Source: Diadema setosum (taxonomy: Eukaryota; Echinodermata; Echinoidea; Diadematoida; Diadematidae). From it: a stretch of 64,000 nt of DNA. Every line of letters starts with the position of its first letter. The stretch's first letter is position 1. The stretch is taken from the NCBI RefSeq assembly GCF_964275005.1, contig NC_092688.1:24144940-24208939 (forward strand), written 5' to 3'. This document shows positions 1-11,865 of the stretch, in pieces. The position numbers and the translations under genes are program-made. The notes under the pieces were generated by a model that saw nothing but the letters and a program-made list of their open reading frames with translations, searched no databases and was not told the DNA's origin.

Positions 1-382
1 ACATAAAGAAAAGATGAAAAATCACATTGAATATCATTTCGCACATTGGGCACATGATTTTATCAATTTTTTTTCGTTTCATGGAATATAATAATGAAAA
101 TAATTGAGAGAAAAAAGAATGATATGAACAGTATTTTTGTAAATGTCACTCATTTGAAGCAAGCATGGTGCTTGATTCACGGAATGTTGATATCTCTTGC
201 GCCGTCTGTCTCTCACCTGTTTAGGGGTGATAATAAAGATCACCGACACTGAAATTTCTCAATAGTTCGACTCTTTTCAATTGCCTTTTTTATTTATGCA
301 AAATCAAAATATATGCTTATATGTACGTTTGTGTGTACATTTATATGGATGTATCCATTCTTGTATATGTGTGTGCATGCAT

Positions 383-418
383 GTGTATGTGTGTTTGTGT
401 GTGTGTGTGTGTGTGTAT
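383..418. repeat. (TG)n microsatellite
   Basis: A GT-rich run inside the intron. It produces spurious Cys/Val-rich reading frames. The matching position in the 44.5-46.3 kb copy has only scattered TG, so the tract expanded after duplication. Confidence 0.9.
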
Positions 419-666
419 TTATGTGTTCCCTATTAGTTTCTGTGTGTGTCCGCTTATATTTCGGTTCACAGTATTTGTCCCTTCCAGTGCATGCACATTT
501 ACTACAGTACCAGCAAATGTAAAGAAAGTGTCCGGAAATAGTGAAATGGAATTAAGAAAAACAAATCGAATAAAGAAATACGAAACAAACACGCGCACAC
601 TGAACTACAAACAAGGAAAACAATCATTTCTGTTCAAAAGAAAAGGTTGAAGTTAGAAATACTCAC

Positions 667-729
667 TAAAGGTATGTACTGCAGTCTGTGCTGTCGATGA
701 ACTTGTACTAACTGTATACATCCCAGTGT
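667..729 (-). CDS. receptor gene 1, Ser/Thr-rich stalk exon (second copy)
   Basis: This is a 63-bp exon read on the minus strand. The acceptor ends TTTTGTAG and the donor is A|GTGAGT, phase 1 to phase 1. It encodes 21 residues, mostly Thr and Ser (VSTSSSTAQTAVHTF core), as expected for an O-glycosylated membrane-proximal stalk. It differs by a few residues from the stalk exon at 45331-45393 of gene 2 and more from the one at 3230-3295. Matching phases mean it can be added or skipped without breaking the frame. The membrane-spanning exon of gene 1 would lie beyond the left edge. Expression was not tested; the call rests on splice sites and paralogy. Confidence 0.65.
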
Positions 730-1599
730 CTACAAAACAGTAAATACAAAGGTAGACTGTAGCAAGGTATGATAGGCAAATATACAGTTTGATACTTACA
801 CTGACTCGTGAATCTCGACAACTAAGAATAAAAAGTTCATTCAGCATCTGCCTTTGCTATTATACTTCATGGATTACAGTTTAGGAGTAAAACATGTAGC
901 ATAAGTACTCGCCATTCACGCAAAGCGGCTCAAAACCGAATGCAAATATTGTAGATTATTAAAATGATGATAAGTAATATAGATCAAAATCATGTTACTA
1001 GAGTATTCAGGCACACGATGTCATCTGATTGTTAGGGAAATCGTATAGCATCATTGGCTAGCATGCATGAAAAAAAAAATAAGAACATTAAGTCTCAAGA
1101 TAAAGATTTTCATTCCTTGTTATATTCTGCTTTGATTTCAAAGTTTGCGAGTTGATAACTAAATAGGGCATTCTCAGCTCCCATGCGATTACTCCTCAAA
1201 AGTCTATTTTCCACTCACAACAAACTTTATTATTTCTGTAGAATCGCTTTTGAAAAATAATGATATTTGTAATTTAGATTGTACTGATGTCAAATATCTA
1301 TCTATATGTAGGAAACAAATCCTTATAACAAGGAACCATGAAACCATCCTCAAAGTATCAAGGCAAACACCGATCATGTTGATATTGATCCATGCTATAA
1401 GTCCAGTGTCTTGCTCTTCATAATGATTTCGATGAGCAATTTTTTTGAAGCATAATTATTGATCGGGCTCAGTATTCCTGTCATTAGATCAGGAGTAAAA
1501 ATACACCATTTGCATTCAATTTTGTAAAAATTTTACACTAAAAGAATACACACACACGCAAAGAGCAGGGGGTACTCTTTCATCTACTACCGACCGTTC

Positions 1600-2652
1600 A
1601 CATCACTGTGTGTTCGCTCCGTGTGCCCCGCACAGTATCCGAGGGGGGCTTGCGTTATTGTAATACAATAATCTGAAATTAAACAAGGTTTGTTTTATTG
1701 TTCCGAAGGTTCATATTATTTACAAAACACAGAGACTCTGACACACCTAAATGTCCGTTAGTTCGGAAATGAAATAGGGTTTGTTATTACTTTTTTTTTA
1801 TTCAAAAAAAAAGTTTCGTTAATCCAAAAGTGAAAAAGGTGTGTCCACTAACAAAACTGAGTACATTGTAATTGCAAACTTTATAATCGTCTTAAGATAA
1901 CCGAACCTTCGTAATAACTAACCTTTCTCTTTTTCTTTTCTTTTTTTTATATACAAACCTTCGGAATAACGAACCTTACTTCATTTTCGGATTAAAGAAC
2001 CTTCGGAACAACGAACTTTCAGAACAGTGAACCTTTCTCATTTGTTTAATTTACAACCCTTCGGAATGATGAAACTCATTATTTTTTATCTTCCGATCAG
2101 CGAACCTTCGGAAAACGAATAATATATTTTTATCTAAATTATGAACTTTCGGAATAACGAATCTTCGGAAGAGCGAAGCTTCAAATGAACAAACCTTTGG
2201 AATCCCGGGAATGGCGAAACTTACGTATAAGGAATCTTCTGGAGTAACGAACTATAGTAAGAAACGAATTTTTGAAATAGCGAACTGTAACCGAATCCTA
2301 AACCGTCGTTTTCTATGAGACTTATTGTTTGACAATACAAACAACTTTATGCTCTCTTTTAAATGTAATATTCAAACGACATTAAGAAGGTACCATCCTA
2401 TTTCACATAGCAGGGCCCCCAGTAAGAAAAGTACCTGCCTACTGATGGGGCTACCCTGTTGAAAAAAGACTGAATAAATAAATAAAATAAATAAGCTTTC
2501 CAGTGTATGATGAGTATTCAACAAACAGAATATGATATATGCGTGGTTTCCTTGTTTTCGCTTTATATTGTATGCGTTCGGTTATAACGAAATGTCGTTA
2601 TAACGAAATAAAACTGCCGGCCCCGAGCATTTCGTTATAACGGGAGTGCACT
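1600..2652. repeat. degenerate TTCGGAATAACGAACC repeat field
   Basis: The stretch contains many variants of a short motif of the form CTTCGGAATAACGAAC on both strands (for example around 1905-2300). It is followed near 2578-2640 by a palindromic CGTTATAACGAAAT pair. The same motif appears near 5770, 49040-49290, 50345-50395 and 57910. No coding potential is seen. It is probably the remnant of a repeat-rich DNA element. Confidence 0.6.
2385..2495 (+). mobile_element. LINE 3'-end fragment
   Basis: A short tract resembling the 3' tail at 33640-33715: 'ggctaccctgttgaaaaaagactgaataaataaataaa' here against 'gacaaccctgcttttaaagaagacttaataaataaataaa' there. It ends in an (AATA)n tail. Only the 3' terminus is present, which is typical of 5'-truncated non-LTR insertions. 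Confidence 0.6.
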
Positions 2653-3060
2653 TTAATTGTAAAATGATAATGCTACTACTTTGAAAGTTGTCATTAATAA
2701 TGGACAGAATGTGTTAATAGAACATGCTCAATTTCAGCTTAATCCGATAATCCCGTCATTGTTGTATAACATTCAATTCATTCGTATAACATTCTGTGTT
2801 TTGTCCCTTTCATCGCACAGCTAGCGTGGCTTGGTGAAAGATTAAGCGCTTGAATAGACCCTTTACTTCAGAACCTCTTTTCTCAGTTCACACTCTCCCA
2901 GAGTGTGTGCTTTCTTTCCAGTATTTCGGTAGGTTAGGAGAGTCCATGTGAATTGAGTCATACATCATTTTAAAGCTTAGAGTCTGCTCTTTCAGAATCC
3001 GCCCTTAACTAAAAATCCATGTCTGGCGACTTTTTGCTGGTTTTGTGGTGCAGGGTCACA
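2652..3060 (+). mobile_element. truncated TGTGACC-family TIR element
   Basis: The right part of the family seen complete at 16848-17545 and 25953-26643. It shares the block from 'ctactttgaaagtt' through 'ctggcgac' to the terminal 'gtgcagggtcaca'. The left end is missing. No coding content. Confidence 0.75.
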
Positions 3061-3229
3061 TTTGTAAATTCACTATAGTACGAGCAAACGTATAAGCAGT
3101 GTCCGGAAATAACAAAACGGGAATAAAATCATTAAACAAAATAAGAAACAAACACCCACACACTAACGTACAAAGAAGGAAAACAATCCATTTTGTTCAA
3201 ACAAAAAGCTTCAATTAAAAAATACTCAC

Positions 3230-3295
3230 TAAAGGTATTGACTGCAGTCTGTGTTGTCGATGTGCTAGTATTAACTGCGTACACCTCATCAGTGT
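3230..3295 (-). CDS. receptor gene 1, Ser/Thr-rich stalk exon (first copy)
   Basis: A 66-bp exon on the minus strand, acceptor ATTGTAG, donor A|GTGAGT, phase 1-1. It encodes 22 residues rich in Thr/Ser with a VNTSTSTTQTAVNTF core. It lies downstream of the gene 1 sushi exon at the same relative place as 45331-45393 in gene 2. It is one residue longer than its paralogues. Confidence 0.7.
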
Positions 3296-4149
3296 CTACA
3301 ATATAGGAAATACAAAGGTAGACACGAAAATATGTAGCAAGGTATTATAGGCAAGTGCCGTTTCTTTATCAAATCAATTAAAGGTGTCGGTAAGACCACT
3401 TACTCAGTAATCACGACGACTAAGAAAAAAAAATCAATTCAGTATTCGTTTCCTATAATACTTTCTGGTTTAGGAGTAGAGCGAAGACCGAATATATTGT
3501 TGATTTTATAGTATTAAAATTGAAGATTGGTAATGAAGATCTATGCCACATTACTAGAGTATTCAGGTACACGGTTTCATCTGATTGTTAGGGAAATCAT
3601 AGCAACATTGGCAAGCATACATGAAGATAACATAAGAACATTAAGTCTAAAGATAACGTTATCATTCTTTGTTATATTTTGCTGTGATGTCAAAGTCTAC
3701 AGGTTAATAACTAAAGAAGGCATTTTCAGATGCGGTTACTCCGAAAGAGTTTATATACCACTCAAACACAACTTTAAATTTCTTAAGAATCGCTTTGGAA
3801 AATGATACTTGAAGTTTAGAATGTATTGATGTCAACTGATTTATTTTTCAAAATGTGCTTTGCCGATTAGATTAAAAAATTGAATAACAAACTAGAAATA
3901 GAAAATTCCTATGAAAAGGAACCATGAAAGTATTCTGACCAGTTTCCATTTTCGTTGAGCACATAAAACCAATGGTATCTCAAAGTATCCTAAATGCCAA
4001 TGCCATTCATGTTATTGATCTATGTCAGTTCCAGTTCCTTGTTTTTATAATGATTTTGATGCACATTTTTTTTAGCATATTGATTGACGTCAATATTTTT
4101 GTCATTAGTGCAAACACCATTTGCACTAAATTCTGTAAAGACTTCGCAC

Positions 4150-4159
4150 ACATACACAT

Positions 4160-4190
<31 letters not shown>

Positions 4191-4192
4191 GA
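4150..4192. repeat. (CA)n microsatellite
   Basis: An interrupted CA run just downstream (minus-strand sense) of the sushi exon. The paralogous position near 46300 has a shorter run. Confidence 0.85.
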
Positions 4193-4222
4193 CCAGGGGT
4201 TACTTTTCTATCTACTACAGAC

Positions 4223-4444
4223 CATTTGTTTTATTTGCGACAGCTCGGCACGACGGGAATGGCGGATTCCATTGCGGGAAGTAAGTAGACCAACCAGGTA
4301 GTTCCTCACACTGCAACGTTGCGGAGCCATTGATGACGTAACCTTCGCCGCAGGTGAGAGTCAGGCTTGACCCATATTTCATGCTATTTGAGTTCCATTG
4401 ACCATTCGTCACAGGACCAGGGTAGTTACAATAACCTACAGATA
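4223..4444 (-). CDS. receptor gene 1, sushi/CCP domain exon
   Basis: A 222-bp minus-strand exon encoding one sushi (complement control protein) module: CNYPGPVTNGQW, then SLTLTCGEGYVI, ATLQCEE, W..P.W and a final PSC. These supply the four cysteines and the tryptophan that define the fold. Sushi modules are extracellular protein-binding units found in complement regulators and adhesion receptors. The start is uncertain by 9 bases. An AG at 4436-4437 and one at 4445-4446 are both in phase, and the upstream one is preferred because it follows a CTTTCCTCT tract and is the only one kept in the paralogue. The donor G|GTCTGT is weak. Phase 1-1 suits the flanking WSC and stalk exons. Confidence 0.85.
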
Positions 4445-4499
4445 CTTTAAATAATAGAGGAAAGCAGAAAAGTCAATCAAAGTAATTATATACATGCAA

Positions 4500-5200
4500 T
4501 AATTAAAAAAAAAGGCTGTGCAAATAATGAATGACCTAATATCGCCTATCAAAGACATGTTTACATTGCCTAAATACCACCATATGACGGCTGTGGAAGA
4601 GGTGGATCGATTATATCGATAAACAGGTAATATCAACCTGGATATTTTGAAATATATTTTGATCGTACCTCTCAAGACCATTGGTGTCATGGCATTTAAC
4701 ATCACAAAACGTGTGAAGATAAATGACCCTCCGTTACAAAACTCCAGGTTTTGTTGCCCCTTCGGGGGTATGTAGATTGTTTTTTTTTTTCCATAATTCT
4801 GCGAGGTGCACGTTGAAAATGAGCTTACAATTCTGACAGTCATCTTTAAAGCAGTGAGCCGAAGATGATAACATTTTTGATGCAGTGAGTAACATTGTGT
4901 TTTGATACATTTAGCATAATCCAACAATCCCAGTGGTCATTATCGAGTTTATTAATATCATTTCCATTCAACACAGCATAGGTAATGTGCCTTTCTGTAT
5001 GTTTTCATTACAGTGTTGGCGGGAACTTTCCATCATTGAGGGCTATTTCAAAGCTGAAAATAGGATCCCCTTTTAAAATGCAATTATGAAAATTTATCTG
5101 GGGACATTAATTTTCTTCGGATTTTGCATGCTCACTTTTGTCTATTGTGCTTCCTGTTCTTTGTATGAAATAATATCGCGGGTTTCTTAATCTTTTATAC
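4500..5200. other. intron between WSC and sushi exons
   Basis: Intronic sequence about 80% alignable by eye to 46600-47370 of gene 2. Open frames here carry no recognisable domain. Confidence 0.6.
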
Positions 5201-5210
5201 TCATACTCAC

Positions 5211-5486
5211 TGTTGAATGAATAATGAAGGCGTTCTTCGGATATAGGTTGTGCCTGGCTGGGACATGTCCAGTTGTTGGAAAAACTTCCATCAGAAATCA
5301 AATCGGCATACGGTTTTGATTCCAAACATACGCAAAACCCACGATGTATGACAGCCACATCATTGTTTCTCGGTTCCCTCCTGCAGGTAGATATACATTC
5401 CTCATCGGATTTAAATGCAGACGCATAGCCGAGCAGAATCGAAAGAGCTTGTTGGTTACCTTGATAGCATCCGAGAAATCCAGGCT
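5211..5486 (-). CDS. receptor gene 1, WSC-like domain exon
   Basis: A 276-bp minus-strand exon (acceptor TTCTTAG, donor A|GTGAGT, phase 1-1) encoding about 92 residues. It opens PGFLGCYQG and contains DEECISTCRR, GFCVCLES and NWTCP. The pattern GCY...C...C...CxC fits the WSC family, a cysteine-rich extracellular module thought to bind carbohydrate. One cysteine present in the gene 2 copy (NNGCAVIH) is replaced here (NNDVAVIH) by local base changes. If that cysteine pairs with another, this copy has an unpaired residue. The exon lies between the SRCR and sushi exons in both paralogues. Confidence 0.8.
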
Positions 5487-6059
5487 CTAAGAACAAACAG
5501 AATGTGAAAGCGGAGACGGCTACCTGGACAACATCTTTTTATTTGTTTGTTTGTTTGTCTTTTTGCTATCAGAATTTGTATTAGACCGGTCACAGTTTTA
5601 TTGCCCAATATTCTGAAGTTTTACCGAGGAACCCTTATTCCGGTGCATCGTTAATAAAAAAAGAAAAGAACAATTCAAAAGTCCATTGACCAGAAAGCGA
5701 AATAAAGCTCGTAATAACGGGCGTCTTTATTGGGTACCTTTTCTTCTTTTTTTTTTCATTTCGGATGAAAATCAAAGCTTCGGAATAACGAACATCACCC
5801 TTCATCCAGGCCAACCCCTGTTCCGCAAATTGCCCCCAACAAAAATGAGAGATCCTTTAATAGCAAGTAATACAAAATAAGATGCGTCGTTCTTTAGACA
5901 TTAGTTTAATAGAAATAATGAAATAGCCTATACCTGGTTATGCTGCTACTACAATGTGTTCTTTCAAACTCCATAAATTATTCAATTATATAGTCGGTGT
6001 AAAAAAAAATCCTGCACATTTACAATATTTAAATGGAGAGGGATGTAACTGGTTAATGA

Positions 6060-7030
6060 ACACCATAATAATCATTTAGATATGATTCATACTTCAGTTT
6101 CTAGAGGCATCGGAATTTTATACCACCTGAGAAACTTGGTTTCTCAGAAATCTTTGCTTATATTGTATAATGCTTTGATATTACCTTATATTACGTATTG
6201 TAATATTGTGTGGGGAAATTGTGGTACAACTAAAACTAACTCAATATTACTTTTACAAAAACGAGCTAGGGGGTTGATTACAAACCCCCACTGCTTATCT
6301 CCCTCTGACCCGTTGTTTTCTCAATTAAAAACATTGAAGATTAATGAGATTCATACTTTTCAAACGGCAATTTCTATGCACAAATACACGTTCAAACAAC
6401 TTCCCTCGGTGTTCAATGATTTCCTAATTCCTAATTTCAATATTCATTCCTACCCAACTCGCCGTTCATATGATTATCATTTGAAAACCCAAGAATTGTT
6501 TTAGCATAAAAAATACATAAAACATCATGGCCCCGATGTTTGGAATTTTTTACCCCTTGATCTTAAACAATGTAGATCTATCCATTTATTTAAAACGACA
6601 GCTTAAAGATATGTCGTTAACTCAATATGTATCTGAATGTTAGAGAATGTTTTTATTTATCTGTTTTATTTTTTTCACTTCCATAGTTAAGCTCCGAACT
6701 GATCGCATATACACAACAAACATGAACATTAACACATATTCACAACTCATTTCCACGAGAACACCTCACATCTTGCACAATGCGAAATGCACCGCTGCAC
6801 TTTTTTCCCTCAATTTTCCCTCCCTTTCTCCCTCCTTATCGCCACTCAGTGAGTGGTGACGTATGTGTTATATTTTTATAATGTTGTATTGTTTAGACAA
6901 TCATTTCTGAGGCCATTGTCCTCGTCAAGCGCTTGCTTATGACGATGGTCTCCTGAATTCTGTACATCAAGAATTGCCTAATTAGTCTTTGAGCGAGAGA
7001 TATACTGTAACTTATGTTTCCATAAATGTT
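6060..7030 (+). mobile_element. 5'-truncated LINE (RT C-terminal part)
   Basis: The frame at 6082-6504 encodes the region after the reverse-transcriptase core of a Jockey/CR1-type LINE: a YNALILPYITYCNIVWG stretch, LLLQKRARGLI and SYPTRRS. It breaks at a stop and continues in degraded form (EFFTPLDLKQCRS..LFKTTA) to about 6640. A 3' UTR-like tract follows. The 5' part is missing, so it is a dead copy inserted in the large intron of gene 1. Confidence 0.75.
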
Positions 7031-9490
7031 TGCACAAAATAGTTTATTTTCATTTTGAATTGTATCAGGGGAAAAACAGTTGGATATTTGAATTAATCAT
7101 TCATTTGCTTTAATTGTCAGATTCAATTCATACTGTCCTCAATTTGTTTGTCCAATTGCCTTTGTACTTCATTAATGTATGAAAAAGAAATTCAGAAATG
7201 AAATCAGAATCAGAATAATTATGAATAAGACATGTAAACATGTTTATATGCATGTCCATTGACAAAAAAAAAATAAAACACGTGATGCTTTCACTGGAAG
7301 ATAGAACATGTTTAATTGATAATTTCACACAGGACGCTTGAGGCACCCTTTAAAGAAGAAATTCATAGGAAATAATATCATATAAATTGACTGTTTTCCA
7401 TCATTTAATGTTATTTTGATTAATTTCTGACATAAATCATACAATAAAGTTGTCTCTGCTTTGAATATAAGAATCTTTATTTTTATCAAATTTGAGCACT
7501 GGAAGAAGTTCGATGCGGCTACGAAAAGTGCCAAATCTGTGACGTCACCACGTGTGTATGCTACCCAGTGGGATTTACGTATCTATAAGCAAACTGTGTG
7601 CACTTTTCAGGAAATTGGTGTGTAATTTGTTGTCAATCTAGAATAAATCGTCCGCCAAAACTATATCATTCACGTCGTGAAATTGTTTGTTTGTTTGTGT
7701 TCATTGCAATCATATTTTACACCCATAAATTTACGGAAAAACAAAGTTTCAAAAGCACAAAACCTATCGTCATCTCAAGATTCACGATTGCCGTGATCAG
7801 CTGTTCCTTCGTACAACCACAATTTGCTGTTATTATTGACACAACAAATCGATCATTGTGCGGGAATTGCGTATAGCTGAGGTAATCTTACATACTCATG
7901 AAGGATGATAACTAAGTCAAAGAGCTGTAATTGATTGGAAATCATTTTTACACCCATAGATTTACGGAAATACGACGTTTGAAAAGCACAAAACCTAACG
8001 TAATCAGCTCGAGATTCGCCATTGCCGTGATCAGGTGTACGCACAACAGTACCAGTAGAATCGGCAGTAAAGAGGTATTCCTTGATGCCGTGATTTAAGC
8101 TTGATTCTTCTTCGAAATGGCACGTTGAATGTTTGTTAGATAAATGTGACCTTCTTTTTTCTCTTGTGTGTTGGTTTAAATTCTAATTTCTACCTGAACT
8201 TGCTAAAAAAAAAAAAACAGTCTAGCAAAGCGGGAAACTGCAACATTTCCGTGCTGAGCAGCAGTCACGATATACGTGTTGCATGCACCGCTGCTGCAGC
8301 GATCCCCATACTTTAACACGTAGGTTGCTTGTAAACAAGGGGGTCCTCGGCGCAGTTGACAAATCGTGAACACGTATTTCGATCAACAAAACAAAACGAG
8401 CAACAAGGCTGTTTACGCGTCTGGGAGACAATTTGCATAAACTTACGCATGTTTCAGACGAATTTATGAATGAAAGTGAGTAGCATGACATCATGTCATG
8501 ACCATATTTGGAATAAGCAGAGGTAGAGCTTTCTGTAGGTACCAAATGTGTCAGGGTTCAACGCAGAATATCTAAGACACGATCGCCAAAAGAACAGTCA
8601 TTTTCGCCGTAAGCGAAGGCGAATTGGTCTTTAGACGTAAGATTTTGGCCAACATTTGAGATTGGCATCCCACTTTTCTCTTCAAAATTCCACATTTTGT
8701 AGGTTGTATTTCAAAATGTTGTTGATATCAGTCAGAAACTTGAACATTTCCCCTACAACGTGATACCAAAATGTCAATTTGGTGCCTCAGGTAGGTCATT
8801 TTTCTACCTTTTTCGGGCTGTAGCGCGAAATCACATTTGCCGAGAAGTTTCGGGTTTTGCCAGAGCGGGTCTCATATAGCCGTCTTGCAAATCAGCTCAT
8901 ACACATTAGGTGACGTCGCTCAAATCCGATGTTTCTTGAAGCGAACGGAGCTACGTGGTCATGGAAATTGGGTGTTTTTTTTTTTTTCAATCTCAAAAAC
9001 AGTTTTGGGGTAAAGTTACATCGTCTAAAAGATATCCAGTTTTGTTAACTAGCTTCTTAGCTTTCCGTAGATATCAAACTTGTCATATTTCTAGATTCTC
9101 TATAAATTTCTTCTTTAAACCTTGCTTTCTCCTTTTTCTATGAAAATGCACCTCCTCTGTTTATCAAATCATTCACTTTTTAAAATAGGTTAAGATGGTT
9201 CAATTCGCAAGATATAAGTATGACTGTCTCATTTTAAAGATTAGATTTTAGACTTTTATACTACATGTAGAAAAGTGAAAATTCATCCTGGCCTACTTTT
9301 TTTTTTGTCCGCTATGCATACTTATAATGTACGAGCAAATTTCACCCTCATCACGAACCGCCCTATTTTGCAACACCTTTTATTTTTTACCTTCTTTTCT
9401 TGCGTCAATTTTGGTTTCGAGTTTTCACTGATCGGAACAGCTAATTGTATTCATTGCTGTTGCTGCTGAACTTCATATTGCGTTGATTAA
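7030..9490. other. gene 1 intron, with a tandem duplicate
   Basis: No exon was recognised. Two direct copies of a ~90-base segment lie at about 7718-7805 and 7943-8035 ('acacccata.atttacggaa', 'aaaagcacaaaacct', 'attgccgtgatcag'). The stretch 9100-9480 is alignable to 58370-58730 of gene 2, so the ancestral intron is shared. Confidence 0.55.
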
Positions 9491-9498
9491 GGGCTCAC

Positions 9499-9579
9499 CT
9501 CGGCATTTCACTCTGACAGCCATGTTGGAGGAACACTCAGCCGTTGGGCAATCCCGTAAACGCTGAAACCTGTATGAAT
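9499..9579 (-). CDS. receptor gene 1, SRCR domain second exon
   Basis: An 81-bp minus-strand exon (acceptor GCACAG, donor G|GTGAGC, phase 1-1). It encodes RLRDCPTAECSSNMAVRVKC, matching the C-terminal end of an SRCR domain (L..C....C....AV.V.C). It completes the domain begun at 10492-10274, with joined phases. The acceptor has a poor pyrimidine tract because an A-rich run precedes it on the coding strand. The copy at 58738-58818 keeps the same splice sites and nearly the same protein. Confidence 0.75.
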
Positions 9580-10273
9580 CTGTGCATTGATGACGTATTT
9601 TTTTTTTTTTTTATTATTGATCAACTGTCCGGTCAAGTTATTAATCATGAAGCAAAACTTCGACACAATGATATGTGGAAAAAAAAAAACACTTTATAGA
9701 TATGTTAAATACTTCTTTAAGATTCTTAAAACCAAAAAGAAAAAAAAAGAATAGAAACACAAATCATACAAAATTCAACAATTTATCTGCCATTGCCAAT
9801 ATTTATTAAATCTGTCCTGATGTGCAAAATGATTATCTTTTGAACTTTAACCTGCTTTCTATTCCCTTCATCATTTCGGAATCCTAGATTTAGGAAAAAA
9901 ATACGTAAATCATGTAGGCCTAATCATATCTCTTCGGTTTGTTTGTTTTTTTTCTCTCCATTTGACAGGAAATAAAACAATCCGCATAATTTGCCCTTGT
10001 CCTTGGGTAACTGTTATTGTAAAATCGGTGTTCTTTGCTGTACTAGCAAGATCTGAAGGATTTTCTTCATTTAGGGGCTTTTGTCAAACCAGGTCTCGAA
10101 TAATCATTTGAAACTGTCATTTTATTTGTATTGACCTTCTTTTATAATTTATGTTGTCGATCATTGCTTCGGTTATTCTGATTTGTTTATTAGGTTTGTT
10201 GGTTTCTGGTTTCTTTTAAATTGTATGATTGTATATTATGTTCCTTCAAATAGACACATAACATAGCATTTAC

Positions 10274-10492
10274 CTTGAGATGAACATGATACGCGTTGAG
10301 TTCTGGTTCGTGTTGCCAAACTTGGCGTAGGCTCAAGCGAATACCCGTCTGCCGCTGGGAAGCCTAGTTCTCCACACACCAATTCGGCAGCTTTTGCGGT
10401 AAATCCGTCATAACAGACATAGCTGCCTGACTCCAGGACCACTAAGCCCTCCAGAGGAGAGGCCCCGTTAACCAGTTGCACATAGGGCATTT
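10274..10492 (-). CDS. receptor gene 1, SRCR domain first exon
   Basis: A 219-bp minus-strand exon (acceptor TTCCAAG, donor G|GTAAAT, phase 1-1). It encodes VQLVNGASPLEGLVVLESG, then YVCYDGF, AAELVCGELGFPAADG and RVSCSSQ. This is the N-terminal two thirds of a scavenger receptor cysteine-rich domain, with the usual VxLVxG start and the A..VC..LGF motif. The canonical GxWGTVCDDxW stretch is altered to GSYVCYDGF. SRCR domains are extracellular ligand-binding modules, greatly expanded in echinoderm immune receptors. No matching first exon is found near the gene 2 second SRCR exon in this window. Confidence 0.85.
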
Positions 10493-10499
10493 CTTGGAA

Positions 10500-11860
10500 G
10501 TGAATATTACAAATATGTTAATATGCATTGGTGTGGAACGCTCATCGTACATTCATATGCAGTAAATTTTTAGCATTTTGTTCAAAATCGGTGTTGAAAA
10601 GAGAATCGGAATTTACAGCAGTATGCATTTCTTAGAAATGAAATCAGTTTCCTTGCATTGCTATGCTAAACGACATAATCTACCTAGTTTTCAGATGCAT
10701 TATAAGAAATAAAACAAAACAGTAAAGATATACCTCAGTCGATTTCCAACTGAACAAAAAACTTTGGCAACCTCCCATCAGAATTAACGAGTCATATAGC
10801 CAAAATACCACCAAAGCATCACACCAAAATTATAGCGTCATATTGACATTTGACGTATTTGATGATCAATGATGCCCCTGACATAGTGTTACCCGTCACC
10901 GTCACCCTTTGAAATACATCATCATTCTCCAGTAATTTTGGTATTCAATTATATCGCCTCGGATTTCCCAGTGGACGAGGGTGTCATAATTCAGGAACAT
11001 ATCTCATGCAGGTGGTGGAAGTGTGAAAAGTGATATTTTCCTTATAAAAATCATCGAGAGGAAATTGAATTTTTCTAACCATTGTTTCTCTCTTTGTCTC
11101 TTATTTCTCCTTATTTTTTAAAGAAAAGATAAGAAAAGAAAACATGTCCACATTCCACATTTTCCAATATTATATATTGGGGATTTCGCTTTGATTTAAT
11201 TTGAGAAAAGATACGAAGACGTTCTGAAGGTCAAAATGATAGCACCACTGTCATCGCGATGTCATGAGATTTACAACAACAAAAAAATGACAAAAAAGAA
11301 ACAAGAAATAAAAATAAAAACGTAAACCCTCCTGGACTCACCCAGAGCAGGCAATGTAAATCTGACAATCGTTCGCACCGCACATCTCTATACGTATTGC
11401 CGGACGAGTTGCAAAAAACCCGTATTTGAACAGCGGAAATGTATTGTATTACTGACTTCGGTGATGCTCTTTGTACTAAAGTATATTCATATACATTATA
11501 TCTTAGGAAGAATGATTATGAATCATCTCAACTACAAGATCACAATCAACATATTGTGCATATGGGGAAGAGGCTTGGCTGTTTTCACGTTGGTCTTTAA
11601 AAGTGTTGCGCGATAAAGAGAAAGATGGTAGTCATTTTTTCGCATTGTCACTTTTAATATACCGACTCTCATTTTTGCCAAATGAGTGGTGTTCGTTGCC
11701 CGAAGTGAAAAAAAAAACCCTCCAAAGTTCTTATTTCCCCACTATGAAGGCATAGTTATGATAAAAGAAAAACAAACAAAACCTGCCAACTCACAAAATG
11801 TACCTTCCAAATAGGAAGAAAAATCTGAAAGCATAATATTGTATAACAAGCGATTAAATA
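10500..11860. other. gene 1 intron; a missing exon is likely
   Basis: Exon 2 ends in phase 2 but the SRCR exon begins in phase 1, so one more exon probably lies here. A cysteine-containing open stretch with a good donor (G|GTGAGT) ends near 11344 on the minus strand, but I could not find an acceptor in the required phase. No exon is asserted. Confidence 0.4.
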
Positions 11861-11865
11861 CTTAC

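Larger units (their letters stand above)
1..1600 (-). repeat. segmental duplicate of the stalk-exon/intron block
   Basis: This block is clearly similar to 44514-46330 and, in part, to 3060-4200. All three carry the stalk exon followed, on the minus strand's upstream side, by the same intron text, for example the 'ctagagtattcagg' region near 1000, 3555 and 45675. The similarity stops near 1600, inside what would be the 3' edge of a sushi exon (the flanking 'ctactaccgaccg' is present but no sushi codons follow). This copy therefore brings a stalk exon without its sushi exon. It is probably an internal duplication of gene 1 that added a second stalk exon. Confidence 0.7.

Noticed and set aside
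313..650. Cys/Val-rich frames
   Set aside because: Translation of a (TG)n microsatellite.
8222..8545. 107-residue Cys/Ser-rich minus-strand frame in the gene 1 intron
   Set aside because: No splice sites in matching phase, no domain and no counterpart in gene 2.
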